DNA from: Dichomitus squalens LYAD-421 SS1
Taxonomy: Eukaryota > Basidiomycota > Agaricomycetes > Polyporales > Polyporaceae
DNA: 64,000 bases
Assembly (NCBI RefSeq): GCF_000275845.1
Contig: NW_006766885.1
Span: forward strand, 510,693 to 574,692
Reading direction: 5' to 3'
Part shown: positions 1 through 10,157 of the stretch, in pieces
Position numbering within the stretch: position 1 is the first letter of the stretch
How the letters are laid out: each line of letters starts with the position of its first letter
Notes under the pieces: model-generated
Database searches by the model: none
The model's input: only the letters and a program-made list of their open reading frames with translations
What the model was told of the DNA's origin: nothing
Translations under genes and position numbers: made by a program

Positions 1-1803
1 GTGGAAGTGCTGGGTAGGACTGTGATCCTGACGTTCCACCGAGATGACCTGCAGGGCTTTATACAATGATCGGCGACTCTCGCTGCAAATATATGTTTCC
101 TGAAGAATTCATATGGTGGCCGACATGCAGACAAAGAGCGGCTATACCGTGCGCTGACCCAGCGACGCACCGGAGCAAGAGGCCTCCTGGTCCAAGTCGA
201 AGTCAATTCCAATACTGTTTTGGATGTGTGATTTGACCCGAGGCGCACCTTTCCAGATGCTAGTCATGATCATGAGCAACCGCTCGACCTCGCGATTTCG
301 GATTCTCATGATGCGCCGAGCAACTGCATGGGCACTTGGGGTCGGTACGACGCCGCCGACGCTCTGTAGACTAGCATAGGAGCCGGGATTGAATGGGAGG
401 AGGACGCAGAATATCCACAAGATCATCTCGTCCGATCGGTGTCAGGAAGCGGCCCTTCTCCGCCTTGCTCGAACTAGATGGGCTGTGGGTGTTAGTGGGC
501 GTTGACCGTCACCTCAAAGCGATTTCGAAAAACTGCCGAGGTCCGCTTAGACGGACCGCCTGGAGTAGCGCGCAAAGAAAGCCACCGAGCTCTTGAGCAG
601 GTGCTAGTGCTGCATTCTAGGCCTCGCATGGCACGCAACGGTGTTATGACAGACGATACCGATTGAAATGCGACGCGGCGTGCCTACTGGAAATGTCTCG
701 CGGTAGCAACAACACGTACCATCACGGCTGCGCTTGCCAATCATGCTGAATCCCAGTCTTGAGCATGTCCAAGGCAAACGTTCGGTATAGTATCCCTCTG
801 ATCAATTTTGCCAGCACCAAGTCGATACGCGCGCGGTAGGCTCAACTTGTTGCGGAGAAAGCTTGCTGGCCCGCGGCCCCCACAAGCCCTTGCTCCAGTT
901 TTGACATGGAAGATTCGTCAGAGTGTATGTTGCGTAATGTCGTTGTGTGCACGCTCGGCGGTCGCGACTATTGGTGGAAAGCTCGAGCTAGCCGTAGTGG
1001 AAAGCCAGAGCCAGTAGTGCAGGTAAGATTCCAATCTACGAACCCGCCGATCGTGATCTGAAGTATACAGGAAGCGCTCGAAAACTGCAGTGCCCGTTGC
1101 ACGTTGTACGCTCAGCCAAAGCTCCCTGGACGTCTAGCTAAGTGTCGTCACCGTGAATCAAGGTGAGACTCAGTAATTATCCGGCCACGACTATACCCGT
1201 TGCCGTCCCGGTCATGAGGAATGTCATATGAACTTGCAATCGGCTAGTTTAGGCGAGATGTTTCCTAGGTACGTCCTCTACTTTTCCCGCCAACAGTATC
1301 AATGCATTGAGGTGTACATGCACTGTCCAGCGACGCTATTATTGTGAGTAGTTATTCGTGAAGCTCGCTCGACAACCATGGTGATGCTGACTTATGACTT
1401 AACTTCGCTATGCTGTAAGCAGTGGCCATGATCTAAGGTGGTGTTACCGGCCCTAAGCTACCAAACTTTCGAGCAGTATTATAACGGACCCATATAGCCT
1501 AGCAATGGGGGATTATTTGTTACGTCCTTGCATAGGCGTGTTGCGAAGCCTGCGGCAGAATTCACTAGAGCCCGCACTTTGCTCTGTCTCCATGACGCTC
1601 GGAACCGACGAAGAACCCCCGAGACTCCCGCGGAAAGGGTCAGTACTCACTATGCGGATATCCCCTGGTAGTCGAACGTGATGATTAGACTTTATGTTGA
1701 CAGGTTATGACGGTGGTCGTGCATTCGCACCATATGCACCACCGGACCGTGATCCCAACTCTGAGAATCAATCGGCCTGCAGCACACCAGTCCTTGTCTC
1801 AGG
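1..1803. other. region without a recognisable gene
   Basis: About 1.8 kb upstream of the AA9 gene. Only short open frames occur on either strand. The longest (142-426, minus) has a hydrophobic start followed by a basic stretch, but I recognise no domain and could not extend it by splicing. No tandem repeats or terminal inverted repeats were noticed. It probably holds intergenic and promoter DNA, possibly with decayed sequence. Confidence 0.5.
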
Positions 1804-1811
1804 TATAAAAG
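1804..1811 (+). promoter_or_regulatory. TATA box of the AA9 gene
   Basis: A TATAAAAG motif lies 65 bp before the ATG at 1869, with no intervening ATG. The spacing fits a core promoter with a short 5' UTR, as is usual for strongly induced secreted-enzyme genes in basidiomycetes. Confidence 0.65.
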
Positions 1812-1868
1812 AGCGGGAGGGGGAGGATCGGACATCAAGCCAATTGTGCTCACAGCAGCTCAACAGCC

Positions 1869-3035
1869 ATGTTTGCGATCATCTCGGCTTTCGTCCTCGC
1901 TGCCCTTGCAGCCACGTCTGTTGAGGCACACGGCTACGTCCAGGACGTTGTCATTGGCAGCACTCATTACACTGGATACCTACCGTTCTCTGATCCGTAC
2001 TACAACCCGCCCCCCGAAAGGATTATCCGTGCCATACCTGGCAATGGTACGTGCTACTATTGGCATACTCCATGTAGATGTGCATCGCTGAACCTTTGCG
2101 GCCTACTAGGACCCGTCACCGACCTTTCTCTCATCGAGTGATGACTTCCCTTATCTCTCTGCTGGGCGTTGCTGATGAACATCTCTGATTCTAGCGTCCA
2201 GTGTAATGGATATTCGGATGGAGGTGTTGTGGGCACTCAGCCTGCGCCCATCTATGCCACCGTCGCAGCGGGATCTCAGGTCGCACTGAACTGGACGACC
2301 TGGCCTGCATCGTGAGATTATCACCTTCACTCATCGTTCTCATTATTTGACGACAATTATGCCCTAGACATGTAGGCCCTATGATCACGTACCTCGCCGA
2401 GGCGCCAAGCGACATTACCAAGTGGCTGCCGGGCACTGAGTGAGTCTACATACCGTGACATCGTGCACGCTCACGTTGACGCCACTCCTTTAGCGCGGTG
2501 TGGTTCAAGATTGCGGAGGCGGGCAAGACCTCTGATGGGAAGTGGGCGGCGACCGACCTGCTGACGGCGTCGGACTCTATTTACACCTTTACAATCCCAT
2601 CCAAGCTCAAGGCTGGCCAGTACATTGTTCGACACGAGATGTAGGGGCTCTCTATTTCACATCGTAGTCTGGTATCTGATGCCTGGACATGTGTAGCATC
2701 GCCTTGCACGCTGCCTCCGTGTACCCCGGCGCGCAGGTTTACCCGTCCTGCATCCAGATCGAGGTCACCGGCTCTGGTGCTGCGTTCCCGACTTCGGGTC
2801 TTGTATCCTTCCCAGGCGCATACACGGCCGACACGTAAGCCCAATGAGCCGCTACGAAGTGCAGTGACGCTGAAACGAACCACACCTGCAGCCCCGGAAT
2901 CGTATTTGATGTCTACAACAACGCCAGCGCCCCTTACCCCATCCCTGGACCCGCCGTGTGCGTTCCTATCTGTCTAAATCTAGCGCTTCTAGTGCTCTGA
3001 CGCCATTCCCTCGCAGTTGGACCGGCGGTAACTAA
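1869..3035 (+). CDS. AA9 (formerly GH61) lytic polysaccharide monooxygenase, secreted
   Basis: Copper-dependent oxidative cleavage of cellulose or hemicellulose outside the cell. The N-terminus is a signal peptide (MFAIISAF...VEA) followed directly by HGYVQD, so cleavage exposes the His1 of the copper histidine brace. Later exons give [11 protein letters not shown] (second brace His), VRHEIIALHAA, and YPSCIQIEV with the axial Tyr and a conserved Cys. All are AA9 hallmarks in the expected order. The product is about 240 residues with no carbohydrate-binding module. Several introns of roughly 50-60 nt interrupt it. The first begins after GNG near 2045, and the last exon gives VWTGGN and the stop at 3033-3035. 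The frame appears intact. Substrate and regioselectivity cannot be told from sequence alone. Confidence 0.92.
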
Positions 3036-3450
3036 AGAGACTAGTCTTGTCTTCACGGCTCCCCGCTGCGCTCCGTCGGCGACAGCGCACGAGGTGGACC
3101 GAGTAGTGGTAGCCATGTGCATAGCCGTCTTTGTCAGAAAGTATAGAATGCAAATGATGAACAAGGAACGAAACGCGCCAGAACACCCGGAAGACTGAAA
3201 AGGGGCGCACGGCAGTGCATCAAGTCCGATGTGTTGAGGCGCATATGGCGTCCAGACCCACTAGCTCTAGCTCGAGAGGCGTAGCTCTGGTCGTGAATTA
3301 TTCACACCACGCTAGGCACCTGCAGCATAGGCCGAGACTCACATGGTACCAGCAAGAAAGCACACGTTTGTCAGAGCATGCCGGAGAAACTTGATACATC
3401 TATGTCACTGACGCCACAACAAAGATGCCGCGGCTAACGCACAGAAAACT
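3036..3450. other. convergent intergenic region
   Basis: Space between the 3' ends of the AA9 gene and the TatD-family gene. It should hold both 3' UTRs. No other gene or repeat was recognised. Confidence 0.5.
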
Positions 3451-4757
3451 CTAAACGCCATACATTCTCTTGGCATTATCTCTGCTCTCGCGCATAACTT
3501 TCAATGTGTCCCAACCTGCACCCTCCGGAGCCGCTTCGTCGGCCACGCCGGCTACAAACTCAGCAGTCCAAGGGATCATGGCGGAGTGCGAGTGCGGCAA
3601 GCGGCCCTTCAGACCCTTGAGCGAGTCGTAGATGTTTGAAGGGGTCATGAAGGGAGCGTCTGTCTCGAGGAGGATGCGGAGGGGCGTCTCTGCACCTGAC
3701 GAAGCAGCCATTCGGCGGATGACCTCGGAGGTGTTGACATTTGTCGAGTACGTGATGACGCCTATGTCCGATATCATGGATCATGTTTTGTGGTGGTGAA
3801 CCAGGACAGTGGAAAGCTCTACGGACCTGTGATTCCGATGTATAGGTTGGGAAAATGCTCGAGCATGCGAGCGGCCCATTCTGGCGAGTCGGTGTAACAG
3901 TGTATATGTATCTATTCGCCAAATACTGTCAGGCATCGCGCTACAAGGTAGGCGAAATGGGAGTGTCAAACGCACCCGATGGTCTTTCGGGACATGTTCC
4001 TTGAGGATCCGCTCGGAGTCTTCTTCAGCCTCTCGAGTGTGTATCGTAAGAGGCTTCCCCAGCCGGACGGCGTGCTTAAGTTGTCGGATGAATACATTTT
4101 GTTGCACTTCGCGCGGAGAGTTATCGTAATGGTAATCTAGACCCATTTCGCCCCATCCGACACACCGGGGATGCGACATAGCCTCTATTCTGTGGCGTGG
4201 TTGGGTCACATTGGCATAGGGGACAATCCCACGGTACGACATACATTTTGCGCTCGATCGCATCTGTGTAATCCTTCGCTTCATGCCTGAGAATGGTTAG
4301 CACTCCGTCTACATACCATGGTATGGTTTGGGATAGCTTACGGATGAACGCCTACATATGGAGCGCGTGTGTCGTTGAGTCGATTGGCAGCCGACTGCGA
4401 CATATGGCATGACTACGTACCCATCACGAACCAATACTCTAAGCCGCCCCACTTCTCTCGTCTATCCTCCTCCGTCAGAGCGGAATCGGCCACTTCTTGC
4501 CAAGTATTGTCTTCTGTAGCTTCGCAGTACACATCCACAATCGCCTCTACGCCACGCCCTTCGTACAACGCGCGCACTAGTTCATAAACCGTTTCATACT
4601 TGCCCGCCTTGTACTTGCTGCGGTAGAAGGAGTAGGTGGAGAGGAGATGGGTGTGCGTGTCTACGATGGGCGCACTTGCAGGGTTCGGGCGTCCAGGGTG
4701 TTGCGGGAGTAGGAGGTGTTCTTCTGGCGGGACGGAGGATTTCTTGTTCTTTCCCAT
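3451..4757 (-). CDS. TatD-family metal-dependent hydrolase (Scn1-like)
   Basis: Member of the TatD/Scn1 amidohydrolase-fold nucleases, which use two divalent metals. Joined minus-strand exons give the metal-site motifs in order: DTHTHL near residue 40, GVHPHEAKDY, the GEMGLDYHY acidic site, TIHTREAEED, HIHCYTDS and LLETDAPFM. The C-terminal exon (3451-3777) ends in NAKRMYGV. The product is roughly 350 residues, with at least five short introns. I chose the ATG at 4755-4757 (MGKNKKSS). An in-frame upstream ATG at 4910 would add about 50 residues with no recognisable domain. Fungal relatives include S. pombe Scn1 (cut9-interacting protein). Nuclease activity is inferred from the family. Confidence 0.88.
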
Positions 4758-7279
4758 TTTTCTATGAGGCGCAGGGCGAGGTAGAGCGCAACAGTACGAG
4801 CGAGAGAAGGAGATTGCTGCAGCTGACTGCAGAATGTGCATCCTGATGTCTCCGGTCCGGTGCCGGAAACAGCCCAGAGTAGTGATTGGCCCAAGGAGAT
4901 TCCGAGTCATTGTACTTACACTTAGACACAGTAGTCAAGAGCGACCAACAGAGCCTTCATACCATACGGTCTGGACGTCCGCGTCAAGATCCGCCCAGAA
5001 GGTTGGGATGAAACGCCTTCAAACCGGCCAGCGACTGCGAGACGTTGAGAATGATCATCTCGGCTTTACATTACCCCAGAATGCTTATGTAAGATCGGGC
5101 CGCTCTTCCCGTTGATCCCTTTCTCGTTCGATCTCGTTCGAATTCGAAACTCAACCACTCTCCCGTTCATGTGTATTGCATGTTCAACTGCTTCATGACA
5201 CCGCATCGTTCTCATCCGCACCCAAGTTGAGTACGGACTGAGCTGGAATGCCGTCGGTCCACTCGGCTGTTCTTGACGCCACCCCAGCATCGATCCTCTT
5301 TGGAAACCAGATATTCGCCAGAGCCACGACTCGCCATGAGCGTCGTGTGGCTCAAACCTCGTTGGATTTTGCTTAGCTGTGACACTCCGAGATACCCTCG
5401 ACGGGAGGCTCTGAGAGGTGCGAAATGAGTGCTTCGACTTGCGCTTTGGTTGGCTCGTGCTGATATACCGCAATGGATTTCTTCAGATTTTACTACTATA
5501 ACCCCCAGGCACAAAGCATCATGACTGTTGTGAAAGGCTGAACCGCCTAGCTGATCGGAGCCTTTTTTTTCGCAATGCCGCCAACTAATGACCTCTAGCA
5601 GTCTTGGGTTGCGAACGTGCAGACTTGTCGCTCAAGCCTTCGCACACATCTGGAGACCCAATATATGTCAAATGACAGACATTGCCACCGTAACTTGACG
5701 ACTCGAGAAAATGTGTGACTGTGCGCTCTGCGATCATGACAGAGAACATTCTGGATACATAGCTCCCAGCCTTAGTAGACTGTTCAGGTTTAAGCAGGAG
5801 ATGCACACGAAGGTGACTGCATTGATACAATTTGAAGTAGAAGGTCTGCTGATAATGCCTTGTGACGTTCACTGATGTGCTTGGGTTCCTAGAGTCAACC
5901 AGGGCTATCCATGGTACGATATCCGTGGCTTTGTGCTCGACCCTCGTACGAATGTGACGATACTCGTGATTGCCACCGCTCGTACATATGACAACGGCAC
6001 TGCATTAGGAATTACCTACAGCGCCCCTCCTACATAGCGGCACCTTTCTCAGAGTCAGAACAGATCCGACGTCGCATATCGGAGGCGCTTGAGGACACAA
6101 GCTGTATCCGCTTACATGGACCGCGTGGTGCCGTCTGCAGGAGGCCTTGTTCGTGGGATGGCCGCGGCGTATGCACGGGCGCACCAAAGGGGTACCGCCG
6201 GGCAACTTCGGGTTTGCGCAATATGGCATGGATACAGCGCCTGGACTCAATCGCCTCGAGCTGGGCAGCATCGACCTCAGCCTAACGAGCTGGGTCTTGA
6301 TTCGCGGTGTGGGTACCATTCTAGTCACCGCGTGTGAACTAAGGTATGGCGCTAACATTTGGAATATTCAGCCCTGGCTGGTTGCAGCCTCCCTTGACCA
6401 CGTCTGCGCTCAACGTTGAGGATAACGGCCGCCCAGAGTGTTGTGCAGACTCGTACCACTGACTGATTTCTAGCCTCCTCTCGGCCGCGCATAGGAAGAC
6501 GCTCTTTCGTAACGCCGATGCATGCCTCCGGCCGAGGGGCGCATCACTTGCGCGCTGCATTATGGTCCCAGAAGGGGCGCTGGATCATTGTTGCTTGCAG
6601 CTCGCTTCGTTCATGACCACACACAGTGAGCAAGTTTTGGACAGGAGTGCAATTCGGGCCGTAGATGACATCACGTCAGGTGTCGTGTCGAGGCAACCGA
6701 GTACAGTATCAGAATCTGGGTGTCACTCTGGGCCTCCTACATTGCTCCGAGATCTGGTACATGCGAAGGTGCATATTATGTCCAGACCACTCGCCTAATC
6801 TGAGGGAGGACCGTAGGCATCGGGGCGCGCATGTCAAGTATACTGACTGCGTCTTGGCACCACATTCGTGGCAATACACCGTTAGCCTTAGCTCAGAATG
6901 CACACCTTTTGGACCATAGACGCTTCCTCGCCGAGAGAACATCGTCGAGTAATCCGAAGAAAATGTCAGAAGGATAAATTGTCAGAAGTCGATTGGTAGG
7001 TGGATATGTTGGCTATGATAGAGACTACCCTGATTCAGTTGTTGCTAGGTCGACCTAATGCTAGCCCCGACCAGTACCGACCGCTGTTGGTCTAATAGGC
7101 GACGTACACATGCCTTCGCGATGGTTCCTAGTGGCAAACGCGTCTATGCGCCGACAGGGCTCTCGATCTTGGCCCGAATACGCCGCTCGTGCTGGCTAGG
7201 TCCGTCCGCATGTCGACGTCGTTCCGTTTCGGGGAGCCTAAAGCGGGTCCGACGGCGTAGGGTAGTCGCCCACTTGAGG
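4758..7279. other. region without a confident gene; possible relic at 5893-6420
   Basis: About 2.5 kb of mostly fragmented frames. At 5893-6035 a plus-strand frame reads VNQGYPWYDIRGFVLDPRTN and continues through ILVIATARTYDNG to a stop. It looks protein-like and is preceded by a plausible acceptor (TTCCTAG). Another frame at 6180-6340 contains GNFGFAQYGMDTAPGLNRLE. I could not join these to a start codon or assign a family. They may be exons of an unrecognised gene or a decayed one. Confidence 0.35.
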
Positions 7280-7286
7280 TATAAAG
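7280..7286 (+). promoter_or_regulatory. TATA box of the small secreted DPBB gene
   Basis: A TATAAAG motif sits 108 bp before the ATG at 7388, and the DNA between them is pyrimidine-rich towards the start codon. The layout matches the TATA-driven AA9 gene further left. Confidence 0.55.
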
Positions 7287-7387
7287 AACCGTCTATGCAT
7301 TTTGCAGACTGTCAGAAGCTCATTCCACATACCGACCCTACCCAACTCGCAACAGTCAGCTCTTCCCTGAACATTCCAACTGCCACG

Positions 7388-7863
7388 ATGTTCTCCTTCA
7401 CCAAGCTTGTCCCTGCTGCCATCGCCGTCGCTCTGTTCGTGTGCAAAGGCTATGCTACCACCGGCGAAGGTCTGTATATTCAAACCCTTGACATTGCCAA
7501 CGCATCTGACATGGACGATGGCGGTTTGTAGCTACTTATTACCTGCCTGCCGGCGGATACGGTGCCTGTGGTCGCCAACTCCAGAACAGCGACTTCGTCG
7601 TGGCGCTCAGCCCTTCCGAGTACGCCTCGGGTGCAAACTGCTTCCGTAGCATGAGCGTGCAATGTGCGCACATATTGCAGCTCCCTGAATGAGGACCTTC
7701 GCTGACCTGCTTCACAGACCAGGGCAGATCCGTCGAAGTGACCGTCGCTGACCTGTGCCCCAGCTGTGCCGTCGGCCATATCGACCTGTCTGAAGGCGCT
7801 TTCGAGCAGCTCGCTAATACCGGTTTGGGAGTCATCTCCCCCGTCACCTACAACTACAACTAG
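7388..7863 (+). CDS. small secreted RlpA-like double-psi beta-barrel (barwin/expansin-like) protein
   Basis: A secreted protein of about 115 residues: signal peptide (MFSFTKLVPAAIAVALF...) and then one RlpA-like double-psi beta-barrel. Exons are 7388-7469, 7532-7663 and 7718-7863, joined by two short GT-AG introns. The mature part shows TYYLPAGGYGACG at the barrel start, paired cysteines (GACG, GANCF, DLCPSC), the conserved TVADLCPSC segment with the expansin-type Asp, and HIDLSEGAFEQL before the end at TYNYN. This is the typical length of the short fungal DPBB family annotated as RlpA-like or riboflavin-aldehyde-forming-enzyme-like. Members are usually non-catalytic or of unknown activity. 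A wall- or substrate-loosening role is inference. Confidence 0.88.
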
Positions 7864-8411
7864 TTGGGTTTGTGGAGACGTCTGCTTGATGTCTTGTAGG
7901 ATGAAGGAGATTTGTTGTAGCCGCAGCTGTGAAGAATAGGGGAGGTATATTTGTGGAATTAGGTTACAGGTGTATGTTCCCCGAAGCGCGTCTTGCTATA
8001 TGCTCACTATTGGTCCGAAGAATTTGTTGAGTAAACTGTGTGAACGGATGAAGGCTCACGTGAGATCCATCGCCAAGGTCTGGCGTTTCCCATTTCCTCC
8101 TCTAAGACGCTGTTTCTTGGCCTCGTAGGGGAAGGTTTACTCGCCTGGAGTCAAAAATGGAGTGATAAAGGAAGTATGTGAGTCATTAGTACATGTAGAC
8201 TCCATCGACACATTGTCACAAGAGTACGAGGCTGGAGTGGGAAGGGTTCATTTGGGCAACGTGTGGGTCGTAGAATTATGTGCAGAGAACGAGGGTAGCA
8301 TCCTTATTAGGTTATATGATTGATAGGGTATATGCAGACCGAGACTCAGTTTTAGAGCTATTCATGGGATATCGTATAGGCATTATGCGGAGAAGAAGTA
8401 TAGAAGGCCCC
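7864..8411. other. convergent intergenic region
   Basis: About 550 bp between the 3' ends of the DPBB gene and the orphan membrane-protein gene. It holds their presumed 3' UTRs. I recognised no other gene or repeat. Confidence 0.5.
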
Positions 8412-9383
8412 TCAACCGTGAGCAGATGATGCCGGCCAGAAGATTGCAGCCACGCCGGTGGAAAGACACACAGCCATGCACACTGACGCAAAGACGCCTC
8501 CGCTCAGCGCCAGCCTGGACCAGGCAAACGCGAGCACGCCAACGAGAGCGAGCACAAAGCCGACCGCAGATAGCCACATACACAGCGAGTGACAATGGTC
8601 CAGTAGGTGAGTCGGTGGCTGTCCGCGGCGAAATGGGCCTACTTGCTCGAGATGCGGGTTCGACGACCATATCGGTGGGTCGCTACTCGTCGTGCTGTTA
8701 CGAGACCCCGACGCTGGCTCGGCGCCTTTCCCGACGCAAACTCCCGCTCCACTCGCGGCCCCAGACGCGAGTCCAGACTCGACCTTGTGCTCTTCACGTA
8801 CGGCGGCGGTGAGCTTGAACCGGATAAGGAAGAAGGCGGCGAGGAAGGCGAGGATGGCGGCGAAGACGTGCATGACCAGTGCCCCGGTGAGCGTGGCATT
8901 TGCAAGCTGGCTGACGACGGGTTCGCTTGCATTGTCGCCCGGGTCTGGTGCTGTTGTACCTAGTAGTTCCGCTTCCATCGCAGCAAAGAATGTCGTCTTA
9001 GACACCCAGTCAGCTCATGAACTAGACTGTCACAAAGATGATAAAACACACGATGACACTGATCAGCTGTAGACGATCCATCCAGGACGCAACAAGCTCG
9101 TTCATGGCTTTCCTCCGCTCCTTTTCATCAGAGTTGTTCTGGTCTTCCTGGGTCCCTGATCATGCTGTGAGAAGGTTTACAGCGCGAACGGTCTTATGGT
9201 GGGCGTACACTTCCGCGACATATATGCACCATTGTTCTGGATGGGTGATGTTGACAAAACAGGAACGTACACAGGCGGTCCATGGTTGGCAGTAGGAGGG
9301 ACAGCGAGGAGGCCCTTGCCAGCGCCAAATAGGCGAGCGGTTGGAGAGCGCGACGGTGGCATGTGACTAGGCTCTTCAGTCAT
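8412..9383 (-). CDS. orphan multi-pass membrane protein
   Basis: No named family recognised. Three minus-strand exons join well. The first begins MTEEPSHMPPSRSPTARLFGAG. The second reads EDQNNSDEKERRKAMNELVA and on into SWMDRLQLISVIVCFIIFVT. The third begins TFFAAMEAELLG and runs to FWPASSAHG. Visible are a short soluble N-terminus, a first hydrophobic segment, a second (LVMHVFAAILAFLAAFFLIRF), a charged glycine/serine-rich linker, a conserved-looking NPHLEQVGPFRRGQPP loop, and two closing hydrophobic segments (LSAVGFVLALVGVLAF and a last alanine-rich helix). Proteins of this layout are common as hypothetical proteins in Agaricomycetes, as far as I know. The position of the first intron is less sure: I prefer a phase-0 junction PP|EDQNN. 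Confidence 0.7.
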
Positions 9384-9727
9384 TGCTGTCGTGTCGGGAA
9401 GTATTACTCGAGCTGTACGCAGAGGGCGTATGAGTTAAGATCTGAGTCATGGAGGCTCACTAGACAGACTCACGTGTATTTGAGGCCATGATTTCGGAAG
9501 GTTGGGAGGAGGACCACAGGGGCGCGATGTCTTATAAGTATGTAACGCGAGCTGGCGCGCTCGGGTGTCTACTGTGCTCGACTTCCCATAGTGCCGATTT
9601 GGAGTCGGGGATGCAGTGCTTGTCCATCGGCTGGCACAAGAAGAAGGGTGTCTGAGGTTTCGAGGGCCTGAGAGCCGACTACGAGCATCGCCATGTGACA
9701 TTTGGTGCGAGGAGCAGGTGATCCGTT
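9384..9727. other. 5' flank of the membrane-protein gene, up to the transposon
   Basis: Probable promoter and 5' UTR of the minus-strand membrane-protein gene. On the minus strand a TATAAG motif occurs near 9537. No gene was recognised here. The transposon target duplication begins at 9728. Confidence 0.4.
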
Positions 9728-9735
9728 CAGCGCTC
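9728..9735 (+). repeat. left target-site duplication (8 bp)
   Basis: CAGCGCTC immediately outside the left terminal inverted repeat. The identical octamer lies immediately outside the right repeat at 15644-15651, in the same orientation. An alternative reading with a 32-bp TIR gives a 5-bp duplication (CTCAG). Confidence 0.8.
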
Positions 9736-9769
9736 AGCCCCAGTGAGAACGTGCGTGATTTCAGTCGAT
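9736..9769 (+). repeat. left terminal inverted repeat (34 bp)
   Basis: Begins AGCCCCAGTGAGAACGTGCG and is the exact reverse complement of 15610-15643. Identity stops at 9770. The repeat begins directly next to the 8-bp target duplication. Confidence 0.92.
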
Positions 9770-10019
9770 ATAGGACGGGAGAAGTCGTGTTCGGCTGTAT
9801 GCGCTCGTGCTGTGCTGATTTAGATTGGACGAGCTGCGTTAAGCGCTCAAGTGACGTCTCTAACTAGCTCTCTTGTGGCTCGATCGGACGTGCGTGTCTC
9901 TAACCTGGTGCGCTGTCCTATAGCCTAGCTTAGGTGTCTTTAGCTATACAATAGATTTAGTTGCTTAGCATTGTGTCTGGCGTGTCGGAGTCTCTCAGCC
10001 TGGTAAGATCTCTGCTCGC

Positions 10020-10087
10020 TGTCGGTTTTCTCTCTCGCCCTCGGTCGGTTTTCTCTCTCGCCCTCTGTCGGTTCTCTCTCTCGCCCT
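10020..10087 (+). repeat. three tandem copies of a 23-bp pyrimidine-rich unit
   Basis: Units at 10020-10042, 10043-10065 and 10066-10087 share GTCGGTT(T)TCTCTCTCGCC. The first base of each unit varies and the third copy has a T-to-C change in the T-run. The array lies inside the left end of the transposon, 71 bp before the transposase ATG. It could be a promoter element, a 5' UTR pyrimidine tract or a subterminal transposase-binding array. I saw no matching array at the right end. Confidence 0.85.
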
Positions 10088-10157
10088 ATTGAGTCCTGCA
10101 CGCTGCATACCATTATACTGGCACCCGTCTTGCATTAAGGCTCGGGACCGCTTCAAT

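Noticed and set aside
4758..4910. N-terminal extension of the TatD-family protein from an upstream ATG
   Set aside because: Adds a low-information stretch without motifs. MGKNKKSS is the likelier start, though a targeting peptide cannot be fully excluded.
9726..9737. Longer imperfect inverted repeat beyond the TIR
   Set aside because: The flank also matches the other flank in inverted sense with two mismatches because AGCGCT is palindromic. The perfect direct repeat is the simpler explanation.
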